The notes beneath the pieces are model-generated. The model was not told the origin of the DNA and did not search any database. It saw nothing but the letters and a program-made list of their open reading frames with translations. Below, in pieces: positions 1-9,033 of a stretch of 64,000 nucleotides of DNA. Numbering within the stretch: position 1 is the first letter of the stretch; the number at the start of each line of letters is the position of its first letter. A program made the position numbers and the translations under genes. This stretch comes from Cohnella phaseoli (GTDB taxonomy: Bacteria > Bacillota > Bacilli > Paenibacillales > Paenibacillaceae). The stretch is from NCBI RefSeq assembly GCF_003386235.1, contig NZ_QRDZ01000003.1:310001-374000 (forward strand), read 5' to 3'.

Positions 1-1
1 G

Positions 2-112
2 AAGCACGGTCTGATCGATTCGGTAGGGGGTGTCGGCGAAGCGCTGCGCGAGCTGAATCGCCTTATCCGGGATCGCAGGCCTGCAGCAGGGGGAGGAGCG
101 GACGCGAGATGA
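2..112 (+). CDS. C-terminal end of TepA/YmfB-like ClpP-family protein (partial)
   Basis: The open frame runs in from the left window edge and ends at a TGA at 110-112. The visible residues contain KHGLIDSVGGVGEAL, typical of the C-terminus of ClpP/SppA-type serine peptidases, where a Gly-Leu-Ile-Asp turn precedes the last helix. The stop overlaps the next start as ATGA. In Bacillus the gene in front of ylzJ and spoIIIE is tepA (ymfB), so position supports the call. The catalytic residues lie outside the window, so activity cannot be judged. Confidence 0.65.
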   Translation, partial: KHGLIDSVGGVGEALRELNRLIRDRRPAAGGGADAR

Positions 113-408
113 CGATATATACGGCAATGCCGCTGGAGCTGGTGTTCGACGGCTTTCACAACGAGCCCGGTCCTTTTGTGGAAACGACGGTCAAAGGAGC
201 GACGGTTCAACTCGTTCCCGTAGCTCCGGGAATCGGCCGGATCGTCCGTCTGCTGTCCGCTCCGTTGGACTATTATTTAATGCCCGAGTATGCGCCCGGC
301 CAACTGCTCGGTTACGCGCCACACACGCCGCAAACATTCCAAGCGCCTCCAGGCGCGCCTATTCTCCCAGGTTCGAGCCTCTCCGACGCTGCCGACTTAG
401 GCATGTAG
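109..408 (+). CDS. ylzJ: YlzJ-like protein
   Basis: This 99-residue protein begins [13 protein letters not shown], the characteristic start of the small YlzJ family found between tepA and spoIIIE in Bacillales. It is translationally coupled to the upstream gene by an ATGA overlap. The C-terminal third is rich in proline and alanine. No membrane segment or catalytic motif is visible and the molecular function is unknown. The call rests on the N-terminal signature plus conserved gene order. Confidence 0.75.
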   Translation: MTIYTAMPLELVFDGFHNEPGPFVETTVKGATVQLVPVAPGIGRIVRLLSAPLDYYLMPEYAPGQLLGYAPHTPQTFQAPPGAPILPGSSLSDAADLGM

Positions 409-444
409 GTCGGAGCGTTCATGCCAACCTCCCTTCAACTGTGA

Positions 445-450
445 TATAAT
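445..450 (+). promoter_or_regulatory. -10 element (TATAAT) in front of ftsK/spoIIIE
   Basis: A perfect TATAAT lies about 23 bases before the TTG start. No good -35 hexamer is present at 17-18 bp. The ATG at 449 that would lengthen the downstream gene falls inside this element, which argues for the TTG start at 473. Confidence 0.4.
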
Positions 451-472
451 GTTGAACCGGGAGGTGGCAAAT

Positions 473-3268
473 TTGGCCAAGCGCAAGAAGAAGCGGGCAT
501 CGTTCGCGTCAAGCTTGAAATATGAAATATACGGCATCGTTCTGATCACTTTATCTGTTATTGCCATCTCCGGGGAAGCTGCAGTAGGACGCTCGCTATC
601 GAAGCTGTTCGGGTTCCTGCTTGGCAAGCACTACTATTTGCTCGCGTTGGCCGGCATCTGGTTCGGCCTCTATGTCATGGTTAAACGCACATGGCCGCGC
701 GGATGGACGGCGAGACGCTCGGGGTTTGTGCTTGTCTCGCTAATTATGACTTTGTGGAGCGCAATGGCGTCGATCGATAGCAGTCTCGGGGCGCTGGATG
801 CAATTACGCCGTCCGGCATTGTGAGCCAGACGATGAATCAGTTGAAGGAGCTGCTATGGCAAGCGCCTTCACTGGACAATATAAAGGTGTTTAACGCCGA
901 TGTCGGCGGAGGAATGGTCGGCGCTATGCAGTATTCGGTGCTTTATTGGCTGTTCGGCTATTATGGCGCCAAATTTGTGCTCATTATCGAGATCGCGATT
1001 GCGTTTATGCTTGTAACGAACCGTTCTTATGTGGAGATCGGGCGCTCGGTGCGCTTATTCGTCATGAGGGCGGCCCCGCTGCTGGCTGCTAGACTCTCTT
1101 CGGGTCGCAAGCTGTTGTCGATCAAAGCGATTCCGGTTCAAGGAGCCGGGCGAAAAGGAAGAGGAGGCACCGTGGCGGTAGCGGAGCCGGCCGAATACGC
1201 TAACGGTTCACGGCCGCAGAAGCCGATTATAGCCGATGAAGGAATGGAGGAACCGGCGCTTATCCCAGTCCCGCAGAAAACGCCGCTGTTTTTCCAACTG
1301 TTTCACGGCAAGTCGGAGAAGGAATACGAGCCAACCCAGGAGGACGAGTACTGGGAGGAAGAGGAAGCGCTGCCGTTCTCTGCGAAGGATACGCTGTCGC
1401 GCAGAACGTTCAAAGTGCGAACGGGCGTTCATCGCAGAACGAACCTGCCTGTCTCGGAAGAGCCTGTTCTCGTTAATCCTTCTTCTCTAGCGGAGACCGA
1501 GGAAATGAACGAGGCAGAAGAGACGGCCGAAGAGGTGAATATGCCGCGCTTTACAGATTTTACGGCGCAGGCATATGTGGATGAGCCCGAATTTACGGAG
1601 GGCGAGACAATAGGAGACTACGAAGACGAGGGTGCGCTGGCGATGCCCGGAGTCTACGGGGAAGGCGCGGATGAGATTGATCCCGCTTCCGAGGCTGAGT
1701 GGGCGAATGGAGAAGGGGAGGCTTCGGAAACGCTTGACCGCGAAGAAGCTCAGGGCGGCGCGGCTCCGAATCTGCCGGCTGCTGCCGAGAGCGTTGGGTC
1801 CGTCGAGGCAGCTCCCAAGCCGGTGAAGAAGGTGCCGAAGCCGTATAAGCTCCCGGCTGTTAATCTGCTAGACAAGCCTAACGGCGGAGGGAAATCCGGC
1901 AACCCGAACGATTATATGAATACGGCGCGCAAGCTGGAAGCGACGCTGGAAAGCTTCGGCGTCCGGGCGAAGGTGCTTGATGTGGCCAGAGGCCCGGCCG
2001 TAACCCGCTACGAGCTGCAGCCGGATACGGGAGTAAAAGTAAGCCGTATCGTCAGTCTGACGGACGACATTGCATTGGCGCTGGCAGCGAAGGACATTCG
2101 CATGGAAGCGCCGATTCCGGGCAAGTCGGCAATCGGCATCGAGGTGCCGAACAACGAGGTCAGCGTCGTGACGCTGCGCGAAGTGCTGGAGACGCAGCCG
2201 TTTCAGGAATCGCAGGCGAAGTTGACGATTGCGTTCGGCCGCGATATCTCGGGCCAGCCGATCGTCGGCAATCTGGCTAAGATGCCGCATTTGCTCGTAG
2301 CCGGAGCGACGGGATCGGGCAAGTCGGTATGTATTAACGGCATTATAACGAGTTTGTTGTATAAGGCGAAGCCTGAGGAAGTTAAGTTTCTGATGATCGA
2401 TCCTAAAATGGTCGAACTGAATGTATACAACGGTATTCCGCATCTGCTGGCTCCGGTAGTGACGGACCCGCGCAGAGCTTCGCTCGCGCTGAAGAAAATC
2501 GTCGTGGAGATGGAGAAGCGCTACGAGAAATTCTCCAAATCCGGCACGCGCAACATTGAAGGCTACAACTCGCTCATGTTGGGCGGCAACAATCCGGATG
2601 CGGTCCTGCCTTATATCGTCGTTATCGTGGACGAGCTCGCCGATCTGATGATGGTGGCGGCCGGGGACGTCGAGGATGCGATATGCCGCTTGGCGCAAAT
2701 GGCGAGGGCTGCGGGCATACATCTGATTATCGCGACGCAGCGTCCGTCCGTTGACGTCATTACCGGCGTCATCAAGGCGAATATTCCGAGCCGGATCGCG
2801 TTCGGTGTATCGTCCCAGGTCGATTCGCGGACGATTCTCGATATGGTCGGGGCGGAGAAGCTGCTCGGTCGCGGGGACATGCTGTTCCTGCCGATGGGCG
2901 CGTCCAAGCCTATCCGCGTACAAGGAGCGTTCCTGTCGGACGGCGAGGTCGAATCGGTCGTCGGCTACTGCCGCGGTCAAGCGGAAGCGGAGTATAACGA
3001 AGAGCTGGTGCCGGAAATTGACGACAGCGCCTTAGACGCCGCTGACGAAATCATCGACGAATTGTTCGATCAAGCGGTGCAGATCGTGCTGGAAGCAAAG
3101 CAGGCTTCCGTATCGCTGCTGCAAAGGCGCATGCGCATCGGCTACACGCGTGCCGCGAGGCTGATCGATACGATGGAGGCCAAAGGCGTCGTCGGCCCTT
3201 ACGAAGGAAGCAAGCCGCGCGAGGTGCTGATGACGATGGAGCAGTATCAGCAGCGAATTCCGTCCTGA
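473..3268 (+). CDS. spoIIIE: DNA translocase FtsK/SpoIIIE
   Basis: This septum-anchored hexameric dsDNA pump moves the chromosome into the forespore or across the closing septum. The 931-residue protein has about four N-terminal membrane segments (roughly residues 15-165), then an unusually long acidic linker (about 230-480), then the motor. The Walker A GATGSGKS lies near residue 611, Walker [12 protein letters not shown] near 715, and a C-terminal winged-helix gamma domain ends the protein. The TTG start at 473 is preceded by GGGAGGTGG at good spacing; the ATG at 449 lies within a -10 box and is rejected. B. subtilis SpoIIIE is about 790 residues, and the excess is in the linker. Confidence 0.93.
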   Translation: MAKRKKKRASFASSLKYEIYGIVLITLSVIAISGEAAVGRSLSKLFGFLLGKHYYLLALAGIWFGLYVMVKRTWPRGWTARRSGFVLVSLIMTLWSAMASIDSSLGALDAITPSGIVSQTMNQLKELLWQAPSLDNIKVFNADVGGGMVGAMQYSVLYWLFGYYGAKFVLIIEIAIAFMLVTNRSYVEIGRSVRLFVMRAAPLLAARLSSGRKLLSIKAIPVQGAGRKGRGGTVAVAEPAEYANGSRPQKPIIADEGMEEPALIPVPQKTPLFFQLFHGKSEKEYEPTQEDEYWEEEEALPFSAKDTLSRRTFKVRTGVHRRTNLPVSEEPVLVNPSSLAETEEMNEAEETAEEVNMPRFTDFTAQAYVDEPEFTEGETIGDYEDEGALAMPGVYGEGADEIDPASEAEWANGEGEASETLDREEAQGGAAPNLPAAAESVGSVEAAPKPVKKVPKPYKLPAVNLLDKPNGGGKSGNPNDYMNTARKLEATLESFGVRAKVLDVARGPAVTRYELQPDTGVKVSRIVSLTDDIALALAAKDIRMEAPIPGKSAIGIEVPNNEVSVVTLREVLETQPFQESQAKLTIAFGRDISGQPIVGNLAKMPHLLVAGATGSGKSVCINGIITSLLYKAKPEEVKFLMIDPKMVELNVYNGIPHLLAPVVTDPRRASLALKKIVVEMEKRYEKFSKSGTRNIEGYNSLMLGGNNPDAVLPYIVVIVDELADLMMVAAGDVEDAICRLAQMARAAGIHLIIATQRPSVDVITGVIKANIPSRIAFGVSSQVDSRTILDMVGAEKLLGRGDMLFLPMGASKPIRVQGAFLSDGEVESVVGYCRGQAEAEYNEELVPEIDDSALDAADEIIDELFDQAVQIVLEAKQASVSLLQRRMRIGYTRAARLIDTMEAKGVVGPYEGSKPREVLMTMEQYQQRIPS

Positions 3269-3293
3269 TTTTGAAGCGATGCAGCAAAAATGG

Positions 3294-3323
3294 GTATAAG
3301 AGGCTAACGCCTTTCTCATACTA
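3294..3323 (+). promoter_or_regulatory. Sigma-G-type (forespore) promoter of sleB
   Basis: GTATA at 3294-3298, an 18-base spacer and CATACTA at 3317-3323 fit the sigma-G pattern GnATR-N18-CATnnTA. The site lies 43 bases before the sleB start, and B. subtilis sleB is known to be sigma-G dependent. The match is read by eye. Confidence 0.65.
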
Positions 3324-3366
3324 ACGGTCGAAGACCTAACATGTATGCAGAAAGGCGTGACCTTAG

Positions 3367-4152
3367 GTGAGTTATCGTCTCGTGATCGTAACCGTATGCG
3401 TCGTATTCGGCTTGCTGGGGTTATATACATTGCAGCAACACACCCAAACGAAAGAAACGTTCAGCAATGCGATTTTGAAGCAAGGCTCCTCTGGCAAGGA
3501 TATTTACGAGCTGCAGGGGCGATTGAAGGCTCTTGGCTACTATAACGGCAAAGTCGACGGGGATTTCGGACCGAAAACGAAAAATGCGGTTACCTGGTTC
3601 CAGTGGAAGTTCGGCATGAAGTCGGATGGAGTTGTCGGAGCGAAAACAAAGCTGAAGCTGTGGCAGGCGACGAAGGATTGGAAGCCGACCGCCGAAGAAG
3701 CGCCGCAAGGAGCGACAGGCGGCCAAGGAGGAACCGGCGGCGGAGGAGGCTCCTCGGGGGGCAACAACAACCTTCCCGCTTCGAACAATTTGGGCTTGAC
3801 CGAGAAGGACATGAAGCTGATGGCCAATGCGGTATACGGAGAAGCGCGCGGCGAGCCCTATGAAGGACAGGTTGCGGTAGCCGCGGTTATTCTGAACCGC
3901 GTCAAGTCGTCGGAGTTTCCGAATACGGCCTCCGGCGTTATTTTCCAGCCGGGAGCGTTCACGGCCGTAGCCGACGGACAGATTTATCTGGAACCTAACG
4001 AAAAAGCCTTCAAGGCGGTTAAGGACGCGATTAGCGGGTGGGATCCTAGCGACGGCTGCCTGTATTACTTTAATCCCGTAACGGCGACTTCCAAGTGGAT
4101 CTGGTCGCGTCCGCAATACAAGACGATCGGCAAGCATATTTTCTGCAGATAG
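3367..4152 (+). CDS. sleB: Spore cortex-lytic enzyme SleB
   Basis: This germination hydrolase cleaves cortex peptidoglycan, acting as a lytic transglycosylase on muramic-lactam-containing strands. The 261-residue protein has an N-terminal hydrophobic signal or anchor (about residues 4-22) and a peptidoglycan-binding domain (about 38-98, with GSSGKDIYELQGRLKALGYY). A Gly/Ser-rich linker and the SleB hydrolase domain (about 143-261) follow. The likely catalytic Glu is in VYGEARGE near residue 159. The start is GTG at 3367, after GAAAGGCG. A sigma-G-type promoter precedes it and a terminator follows, so it is a single-gene unit. No ypeB follows, unlike the B. subtilis sleB locus. Confidence 0.9.
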   Translation: MSYRLVIVTVCVVFGLLGLYTLQQHTQTKETFSNAILKQGSSGKDIYELQGRLKALGYYNGKVDGDFGPKTKNAVTWFQWKFGMKSDGVVGAKTKLKLWQATKDWKPTAEEAPQGATGGQGGTGGGGGSSGGNNNLPASNNLGLTEKDMKLMANAVYGEARGEPYEGQVAVAAVILNRVKSSEFPNTASGVIFQPGAFTAVADGQIYLEPNEKAFKAVKDAISGWDPSDGCLYYFNPVTATSKWIWSRPQYKTIGKHIFCR

Positions 4153-4180
4153 CCGCCGTCGTCGCAACGATTTGTTTATG

Positions 4181-4225
4181 GCAACCAACCGGCGCCCGCA
4201 GCGACGCGGTTGGTTGTTGTTTTTT
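4181..4225 (+). terminator. Intrinsic terminator after sleB
   Basis: CAACCAACCG at 4182-4191 pairs with CGGTTGGTTG at 4207-4216, and a T-rich tract follows directly. This is a strong rho-independent terminator. Confidence 0.85.
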
Positions 4226-4245
4226 CGGCGGCGCGGAATAGGAAT

Positions 4246-4275
4246 TTGCTTCCTGTTCGTCCAATCAGGTAGAAT
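4246..4275 (+). promoter_or_regulatory. Sigma-A-like promoter of the ymfF operon
   Basis: TTGCTT at 4246-4251 and TAGAAT at 4270-4275 are separated by 18 bases, about 60 bases upstream of the ymfF start and just after the sleB terminator. Confidence 0.45.
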
Positions 4276-4334
4276 GGGGCTGGAAAGCTGCGGTTTGCAG
4301 CGAGTTGAAATTATGTCGTTTAAAGGAGCATGAG

Positions 4335-5618
4335 ATGATGTCCGAACAGTTCCAAAGAGGCTTGTTGGGGCGACTGCGGCTGCATGTGCTGCCCACGAAA
4401 CGTTTTAAAACGTTCGCATTGTCGTTGTTCGCGGGCGTTCCCCTGTCGGAAGACCGCGTCACTTCCGTCGCTCTGACTCCTTTCGTGCTTAGACGCGGAA
4501 CGCGCTCTTATCCGGAGACGATTTCCTTTCGGGAACGGTTGGACGATCTGTACGGGGCCGGTTTCGGCTTCGATCTGTACAAGAGAGGCGACCATCAGAT
4601 CGTTCAGTTCAGACTGGACATGATCAATGATCGCTTCGTATCGTCTTCCGAGTCGCTGCTCGGGGAGGCAATGGCTTTTCTTGGCGAAGTGTTGACCGCG
4701 CCGGCTCAGGAGGAGGGGCACTTCAAAGCGAAGTACGTAGAAGCGGAGAAAACGACGGTCGCCAAACGAATCGACGCGATTATCAACGATAAAATCCGTT
4801 ACGCGGCAGAACGCTGCGTCGAGGAGATGTGCAAGGACGAACCGTTCCGGTTGCTGGCTTTGGGAAAAAAAGAACAGTTGGCCCATTACGATGCCGCCAA
4901 GCTATACGAGGCTTATCAAAGCTGGCTTCAGGAGGCTTCCTTTGATTTGTACGTATCGGGCGATACGACGCTGGAGGAGGTGCAGGCTCTGGCCGAGAAA
5001 GCATTCCGGCTTCCGGCGGGAGAGCCTTCGGCTTATGCCAAACCCGAGCTCAGAGAGGCTCGTTCGGATGTACAGACAATCGTCGAGCGGCTGGATGTCG
5101 GGCAGGGCAAGCTGAATATGGGGTTGCGCGTCGGGGCGACGTACGGCAGCGATCAGTACGCTTCGCTGCTCGTCTACAACGGGCTGCTGGGCGGATTTCC
5201 GCATTCGAAGCTGTTCGTGAACGTGCGGGAGAAAGCAAGTCTCGCTTATTATGCCTCTTCAAGGCTGGACGGCCATAAAGGCATTATGACGCTGCAATCC
5301 GGCATCGAAATCGCCAACTATGAGAAAGCGGTGCAGATCATTAAGGAGCAGCTTGAAGCGATGAAAAGAGGCGACTTTGCGGAAGAGGATCTGAAACGGA
5401 CGCAAGCCATGATCGTAGGTCAACTGCGGGAAATACAGGACTCGGCGTTCGAGAGAATCGCTTTCGATTTCAGCAACGTGATTTCAGGCGCCAATCGTAC
5501 GGGAGAAAGCTTTATCGCGGAGATTATGGCGGTAACGCCGCAGATGGCGACGGAAGCAGCTCAAGGCGTTGCGCTCGACACGATCTACTTCCTGCGCGAC
5601 CGGAAGGAGGAGGGGTGA
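4335..5618 (+). CDS. ymfF: M16-like protein YfmF/YmfF, EF-P 5-aminopentanol modification-associated
   Basis: This 427-residue protein belongs to the insulinase (M16) fold family but lacks the HxxEH zinc motif in its N-terminal half, as expected for the inactive partner of an M16 pair. Its product and that of the next gene are linked in Bacillus to the 5-aminopentanol modification of elongation factor P. The start at ATG 4335 is set by AAAGGAG at 4322-4328; the longer frame to 4305 has no ribosome site. The gene ends two bases before ymfH, so the two should be co-translated. Confidence 0.85.
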   Translation: MMSEQFQRGLLGRLRLHVLPTKRFKTFALSLFAGVPLSEDRVTSVALTPFVLRRGTRSYPETISFRERLDDLYGAGFGFDLYKRGDHQIVQFRLDMINDRFVSSSESLLGEAMAFLGEVLTAPAQEEGHFKAKYVEAEKTTVAKRIDAIINDKIRYAAERCVEEMCKDEPFRLLALGKKEQLAHYDAAKLYEAYQSWLQEASFDLYVSGDTTLEEVQALAEKAFRLPAGEPSAYAKPELREARSDVQTIVERLDVGQGKLNMGLRVGATYGSDQYASLLVYNGLLGGFPHSKLFVNVREKASLAYYASSRLDGHKGIMTLQSGIEIANYEKAVQIIKEQLEAMKRGDFAEEDLKRTQAMIVGQLREIQDSAFERIAFDFSNVISGANRTGESFIAEIMAVTPQMATEAAQGVALDTIYFLRDRKEEG

Positions 5619-5620
5619 GC

Positions 5621-6901
5621 ATGGCAAAGCAAGCTTATCCGAAGCTGCAGGAGACGCTGTGGCACGAGAAGCTGGATAACGGCTTGGAAGTGTTCGTGCT
5701 GCCTAAGCCTGGCTTTACAAAGACGTACGCGATATTTACGACGAAGTACGGCTCGGTAGATAATCATTTTACGCGTCCTGACGGCGAGACGATTAAGGTG
5801 CCGGACGGCATAGCGCACTTTCTCGAGCATAAGATGTTCGAAGAGCCTGAGGGAGACATTTTCACCCGATTCGCTTCACAGGGCGCTTCAGCTAACGCGT
5901 ACACGAGCTTCGACCGGACGGCGTATCTGTTTACGGCGACCGGCGAGGTAGAAGCGAATTTGGACACCTTGCTGCACTTCGTGCAAAATCCTTATTTTAC
6001 GGACGAGAACGTGGAAAAGGAAAAAGGCATTATCGTGCAGGAGATCGATATGTACAAGGACAATCCGGATTGGCGCGTTTACTTCGGGTTGATCGAGGCG
6101 ATGTATAATCGTCATCCGGTGCATATCGATATCGCGGGAACGGCCGATTCCGTCCGCTCGATTACGAAGGAAATGCTGTACGATTGCTACAATACGTTTT
6201 ATCATCCGTCGAACATGACGCTCTTTGTCGTCGGCGGGGTCGATCCGGAAGAGACGCTGGCTCGCGTCAAGAAGGATCAGGCCGGCAAAACGTTCCCTCC
6301 CGGCGGGGAGATCAAGCGTCATTTCGAGTCGGAGCCACTGCAGGTGAAGCAGGAACGGAAAGAGCTGCAACTGCCCGTCTCGCTGCCGAAATGCTTATTT
6401 GGATTCAAGGATGAGCCTCACGACAGCAACGAGGCGATGCGTCGCGAGCTTGCCACCAAGCTGATGCTGGAGGCGGTGCTCGGCTCGAGTACGGCGCTGT
6501 ACCAGCAGCTGTATGACGAAAATCTAATTTCCGACGGGTTCGGTCACGAGTACAATACGGGACCGGGCTATGCGTTTTCGATGATCGGAGGCGAGACGCG
6601 CGATCCCGACGAAATGGTGAAGCGCGTCAGCGATGCGTTGTATGCGGCAGCTAACGAGGGAATCGCTGAGGAAATTTTCGAGCGTGCGCGCCGCAAGAAG
6701 ATCGGGGCGTTCCTGAGGATGATGAACAGCCCGGAAGCGATCGCCGGTGAATTTACCCGATACCGCCATCGGGGCGGTGATCTGTTTACGGTCGTCGAGA
6801 CGTACGAGAGCCTGACGTTGGACGAAATTAACGAACGCGCCAAGGAGCACGCCCGTTCCGAACGGCGCGCCGTCTCCGTCGTACAAAGCGGTACGACTTG
6901 A
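5621..6901 (+). CDS. ymfH: M16 zinc peptidase YfmH/YmfH, EF-P 5-aminopentanol modification-associated
   Basis: This 426-residue M16 family protein keeps the inverted zinc motif HFLEH near residues 66-70, plus the downstream acidic helix with KEKGIIVQEIDM. It is therefore probably the catalytic member of the YmfF/YmfH pair. Start ATG 5621 is chosen because AAGGAGGAGGGG ends about seven bases upstream, whereas GTG 5615 sits inside that ribosome site. The stop overlaps the start of ymfI. The substrate in EF-P maturation is not evident from sequence. Confidence 0.87.
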   Translation: MAKQAYPKLQETLWHEKLDNGLEVFVLPKPGFTKTYAIFTTKYGSVDNHFTRPDGETIKVPDGIAHFLEHKMFEEPEGDIFTRFASQGASANAYTSFDRTAYLFTATGEVEANLDTLLHFVQNPYFTDENVEKEKGIIVQEIDMYKDNPDWRVYFGLIEAMYNRHPVHIDIAGTADSVRSITKEMLYDCYNTFYHPSNMTLFVVGGVDPEETLARVKKDQAGKTFPPGGEIKRHFESEPLQVKQERKELQLPVSLPKCLFGFKDEPHDSNEAMRRELATKLMLEAVLGSSTALYQQLYDENLISDGFGHEYNTGPGYAFSMIGGETRDPDEMVKRVSDALYAAANEGIAEEIFERARRKKIGAFLRMMNSPEAIAGEFTRYRHRGGDLFTVVETYESLTLDEINERAKEHARSERRAVSVVQSGTT

Positions 6902-7632
6902 AGCGTATTGCCCTTGTGACGGGCGCCTCTCGCGGCATTGGCGCCGCGATTGTCCGGCAATTGGCGGCGGAGGGCGCAGACGTCGCTCTGCAGTACCACG
7001 CGGCTGCGGGCGCTGCGGAAGAGGTGGCTGCGCAGTGCCGCAGCTTCGGCGTCCAAGCTGCGGTTCTGCAAGCAGACTTGCGTTCAAGCGCGGCGGTCGC
7101 AGAGCTAAAGGAGCGACTGGACGGTCTGGGCTGGAAGCCGAATGTCGTTGTACACTGCGCTGGCCTGGCTCATTACGGGTTGCTTGACGATACGGAGCAG
7201 CAGGTCTGGGACGATCTAATGAGCGTGAATTTAAGAAGCGCATACGACCTTGCCCGTCATTTCGGACCATCGATGAGATGGGCCAGATGGGGAAGACTCG
7301 TGCTGCTCTCGAGCATCTGGGGCGAGAGCGGCGCTGCCGGCGAGGCGGTGTACGCTGCAACCAAAGGCGGGCTAAACGCGCTGGCAAAATCGCTGGCCCG
7401 GGAGTGGGCTTCGGCCGGGGTGACGGTTAATGCCGTCAGCCCGGGCGCGATCGAGACGGATATGCTGGCTGCGCTCGATCCCGAGGACAAGCGGGCGCTG
7501 TGCGAGGAAATCCCGGCAGGCAGATTAGGTGCTCCGGAAGAAGTGGCGCAGCTGGTACGTTATCTCGTATCGGAGGAAGCCGGATACGTCACTGGACAGA
7601 CGTTAGGACTGAACGGCGGCTGGCGTATGTAA
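6898..7632 (+). CDS. ymfI: SDR oxidoreductase YmfI, EF-P 5-aminopentanone reductase
   Basis: This 244-residue short-chain dehydrogenase carries the cofactor motif TGASRGIG at residues 8-15, the catalytic Ser in LLSSIWG and the YAATK motif (Tyr-x3-Lys). B. subtilis YmfI reduces 5-aminopentanone to 5-aminopentanol on elongation factor P. The location directly after ymfF and ymfH supports that role over generic FabG. The start is a TTG at 6898 overlapping the ymfH TGA, a form of translational coupling. Confidence 0.85.
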   Translation: MKRIALVTGASRGIGAAIVRQLAAEGADVALQYHAAAGAAEEVAAQCRSFGVQAAVLQADLRSSAAVAELKERLDGLGWKPNVVVHCAGLAHYGLLDDTEQQVWDDLMSVNLRSAYDLARHFGPSMRWARWGRLVLLSSIWGESGAAGEAVYAATKGGLNALAKSLAREWASAGVTVNAVSPGAIETDMLAALDPEDKRALCEEIPAGRLGAPEEVAQLVRYLVSEEAGYVTGQTLGLNGGWRM

Positions 7633-7751
7633 GCGTCTGTCGGAACGGTTTGCCGAAATGGTGAACGGGACAGCAGAACGCATGAAACCCCCGAATTGCG
7701 GGTACATTACCATTGGGCGATTTTATTCCAACCCCGCAAGGAGGCTGCTCA

Positions 7752-8006
7752 ATGTCAACCGTACTCAGTAATTTCGATGCATGGAAGAAGTTTTTGGGCG
7801 ATCGCGTGGAGGCGGCCAAGAAGCTTGGAATCAGCGAGGATGCCATCTCCAAGCTGGCATATGAAATCGGCGAGTTTTTGGATCAGAAGGTCGATCCGAA
7901 AAACGACGAGCAGCGGATTCTGAAGGAGCTTTGGGATGTAGGCGACGAAACCGAGCGCAAGACGATGGCCCGGATGATGGTGAAACTCGCCGACAGCAGC
8001 ACTTAA
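7752..8006 (+). CDS. ymfJ: DUF3243 protein YmfJ
   Basis: This is an 84-residue helical protein of the DUF3243 family, beginning MSTVLSNFDAWKKFL. AAGGAGG at 7738-7744 sits seven bases before ATG 7752. The upstream in-frame extension to 7713 is rejected because no ribosome site serves it. It follows ymfI as in B. subtilis and is closed by a terminator. Function is unknown. Confidence 0.8.
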   Translation: MSTVLSNFDAWKKFLGDRVEAAKKLGISEDAISKLAYEIGEFLDQKVDPKNDEQRILKELWDVGDETERKTMARMMVKLADSST

Positions 8007-8024
8007 GCCGAGCCATAGCTCGGG

Positions 8025-8049
8025 AAAGCCTCCGTGTGGAGGCTTTTCT
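8025..8049 (+). terminator. Intrinsic terminator after ymfJ
   Basis: AAAGCCTCC, a GTGT loop and GGAGGCTTTT form a nine-base-pair stem ending in a T run. Confidence 0.85.
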
Positions 8050-8115
8050 GTCCATACGGGCTTTTATCGTTTTTTCGAATTTTATAGGACTTTTGGATTA
8101 ATAATCGGTTTTATT

Positions 8116-8144
8116 TTGCAGGATATTGAGGAGCGTTGTAGAAT
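8116..8144 (+). promoter_or_regulatory. Sigma-A-like promoter upstream of ymfK
   Basis: TTGCAG at 8116-8121, a 17-base spacer and TAGAAT at 8139-8144 lie in the gap between the ymfJ terminator and ymfK. Confidence 0.5.
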
Positions 8145-8232
8145 AAGGGAGAAGGGCGGACGAACAGGAACATCCGTCGCCGAAGATTGCTATATTCAGC
8201 ATTATTTTCCGTAATTTATAATGAGGTGTAAG

Positions 8233-9003
8233 ATGGAACCCAAACAATGGTACATGGAATACAAAATTCATAAAAATCGCCCGGGGTTGCTAGGCGATAT
8301 CGCTTCATTGCTTGGGATGCTGGAAGTCAACATCATAACGATTAACGGCGTAGAGGATCGGACGCGAGGGATGCTTCTGCAAACCGATGACGATGAGAAG
8401 ATCGAGTTGCTGGGCAAGATGCTTCGCAAGGTCGATAACATTACCGTCAACAAGCTTCGCGAGCCCAAGCTGACCGACATATTGGCGGTGCGTCACGGCC
8501 GTTATATCGAGCGCGATTCGGACGATAAGAAGACGTTTCGTTTCACCAGAGACGAGCTGGGACTTTTGGTCGATTTTCTCGGAGAGATTTTCAAAAAAGA
8601 CGGCAATCAGACAATCGGGCTCAGGGGCATGCCGCGGGTCGGCAAGACGGAATCGATCATCGCGGGCAGCGTGTGCGCGAACAAACGCTGGGCATTTGTT
8701 TCATCGACGTTGCTCAGACAGACGGTTAGAAGCCAACTGTCCGAAGATGAGATGAACCCGAACAACGTCTTTATTATTGATGGAATCGTGAGCACGATCC
8801 GTTCGAACGAGAAGCATTATACGCTGCTGCAGGAGATTATGGCGATGCCGTCGACGAAGGTCATCGAGCACCCGGACATTTTTGTTAGGGAGTCCCAATT
8901 CGATTACGACGTGTTCGACTGTATCGTGGAGCTGCGCAATACGCCGGACGAAGAGATTACATACGAGAAGTTTACAACCGCCGGGTTAGGCGACGATTTC
9001 TAG
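8233..9003 (+). CDS. ymfK: DUF3388 protein YmfK with N-terminal ACT-like domain
   Basis: The 256-residue protein starts MEPKQWYMEYKIHKNRPGLL, whose pattern of a ligand-binding regulatory beta-alpha-beta unit (about residues 8-80) suggests an ACT-like domain. The remainder includes RGMPRVGKTESI near residue 135, which looks like a P-loop variant. TGAGGTG at 8222-8228 favours ATG 8233 over ATG 8221. The gene sits between ymfJ and ymfM as in Bacillus. Function is unknown. Confidence 0.8.
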   Translation: MEPKQWYMEYKIHKNRPGLLGDIASLLGMLEVNIITINGVEDRTRGMLLQTDDDEKIELLGKMLRKVDNITVNKLREPKLTDILAVRHGRYIERDSDDKKTFRFTRDELGLLVDFLGEIFKKDGNQTIGLRGMPRVGKTESIIAGSVCANKRWAFVSSTLLRQTVRSQLSEDEMNPNNVFIIDGIVSTIRSNEKHYTLLQEIMAMPSTKVIEHPDIFVRESQFDYDVFDCIVELRNTPDEEITYEKFTTAGLGDDF

Positions 9004-9033
9004 AGTATATGATGATGCCGGGAGGTGAGACGC

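Noticed and set aside
1868..2980. 370-codon antisense frame opposite ftsK/spoIIIE
   Set aside because: Mirror of the motor domain codons, with no start signal or family pattern.
3294..3322. Imperfect hairpin between ftsK and sleB as a terminator
   Set aside because: The arms pair poorly, no T run follows, and the same bases fit a sigma-G promoter better.
8217..8222. TATAAT directly before ymfK as its -10
   Set aside because: It lies 10 bases from the start codon and overlaps the ribosome site region; the TTGCAG/TAGAAT pair upstream is better placed.
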